Shown here: positions 45,281 through 45,530 of the stretch, piece after piece | Numbering within the stretch: position 1 is the stretch's first letter | How the letters are laid out: each line of letters begins with the position of its first letter | NCBI GenBank assembly: GCA_035524895.1 | Contig: DATLFI010000100.1 | Span: 1-45,530 of the forward strand | Length of the DNA stretch: 45,530 nucleotides | From: DATLFI01 sp035524895 | GTDB lineage: Bacteria > Acidobacteriota > Thermoanaerobaculia > Multivoradales > Multivoraceae | Direction: 5' to 3' | The notes under the pieces: generated by a model | Told to the model about the DNA's origin: nothing | Databases searched by the model: none | What the model saw: only the letters and a program-made list of their open reading frames with translations | Position numbers and translations under genes: made by a program

Positions 45281-45530
45281 CGAGGGCTCGGTCGCGTCGT
45301 GGCGGATCGTAGCGTGGTTTAGCAGCCCGTGGTGAAACCCGCGTGAGGCTGCGCGCGGGGATCTGCGGTCGCTGGCAAGGCGTGGCCGACGACCGCGATG
45401 CGGTGCCATCGTGCAGGAGGCCCAACGTAGCCAGCGGCCGCAAACCCCCGCGCCCCAAGCGGTTGGGGCGGCGTGGGGCCGTCTGCGGTGTTGCGCTCGC
45501 TCAGCGATGGACCCAGCATCGCCACCGCTC

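Noticed and set aside
45451..45470. 8-bp hairpin (CGCCCCAA / TTGGGGCG)
   Set aside because: No T tract on either strand and no gene end beside it inside the window.
45319..45525. 68-residue - strand open frame at the window end
   Set aside because: No ribosome site, no recognisable composition; looks like random GC-rich sequence.

Overview
The window is a GC-rich bacterial chromosome segment with dense coding, GTG and TTG starts and overlapping operons. It suggests a Gram-negative, predatory-soil-type lineage such as Acidobacteriota, Myxococcota or Gemmatimonadota. The clues are TolC outer-membrane channels, a TIGR02999-like ECF sigma factor, PilZ domains of the myxobacterial style, a MoxR/DUF58/VWA operon and many beta-propeller exported proteins. 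The assignment is an inference; no rRNA or marker gene is present.

Region 1 (1-22658, + strand) is a ribosomal peptide (RiPP) gene cluster of the NHLP/NHLM type. It opens with the 3' end of a precursor peptide gene whose leader ends in a double-glycine site, followed by a strong terminator. Next come three genes overlapping by 4 nt: a very large carboxylic-acid-reductase-like protein (unknown N-domain, adenylation, carrier, thioester reductase), a LanM class II lanthipeptide synthetase with a three-cysteine (CCG-type) zinc site, and a tandem GNAT acyltransferase. A candidate promoter then precedes an export block of three unusually long TolC paralogues, an HlyD-like adaptor, a C39-peptidase ABC exporter (PCAT) and a second NHLM ABC exporter carrying an N-terminal FHA domain. 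The plausible flow is: LanM dehydrates and cyclises the core; the A-T-R protein and GNAT add or build an acyl or aldehyde-derived group; the C39 domain cuts after Gly-Gly; and the adaptor and TolC proteins carry the product across the outer membrane. A lanthipeptide pathway with its own carboxylic acid reductase and acyltransferase is the most novel system here.

Region 2 (22780-28825) is mixed. It holds a convergent ECF sigma factor and a two-domain PilZ protein (both - strand). On the + strand follow a CGFS glutaredoxin fused to a cysteine-less A-type carrier domain, BolA, a ROK sugar kinase and a PQQ-type quinoprotein dehydrogenase broken by a single-base frameshift.

Region 3 (28792-40022, - strand) is a tightly overlapping operon. 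It encodes exported Ig/LVIVD and YncE-like propeller proteins, a membrane protein with a long charged tail, MoxR ATPase, a DUF58 protein, a BatA-like protein and a double-VWA membrane protein.

Region 4 (40128-45530) is ordinary metabolism and envelope: a Tat-exported Gfo/Idh/MocA oxidoreductase, a PLP threonine/serine dehydratase, a family 2 glycosyltransferase, a BamB/PQQ-like propeller and a small Cys-rich membrane protein. No gap between genes exceeds 300 bases. I see no gene in 158-425, 23368-23629, 24440-24696 or 45281-45530, and no tRNA, rRNA, CRISPR array or insertion sequence anywhere.
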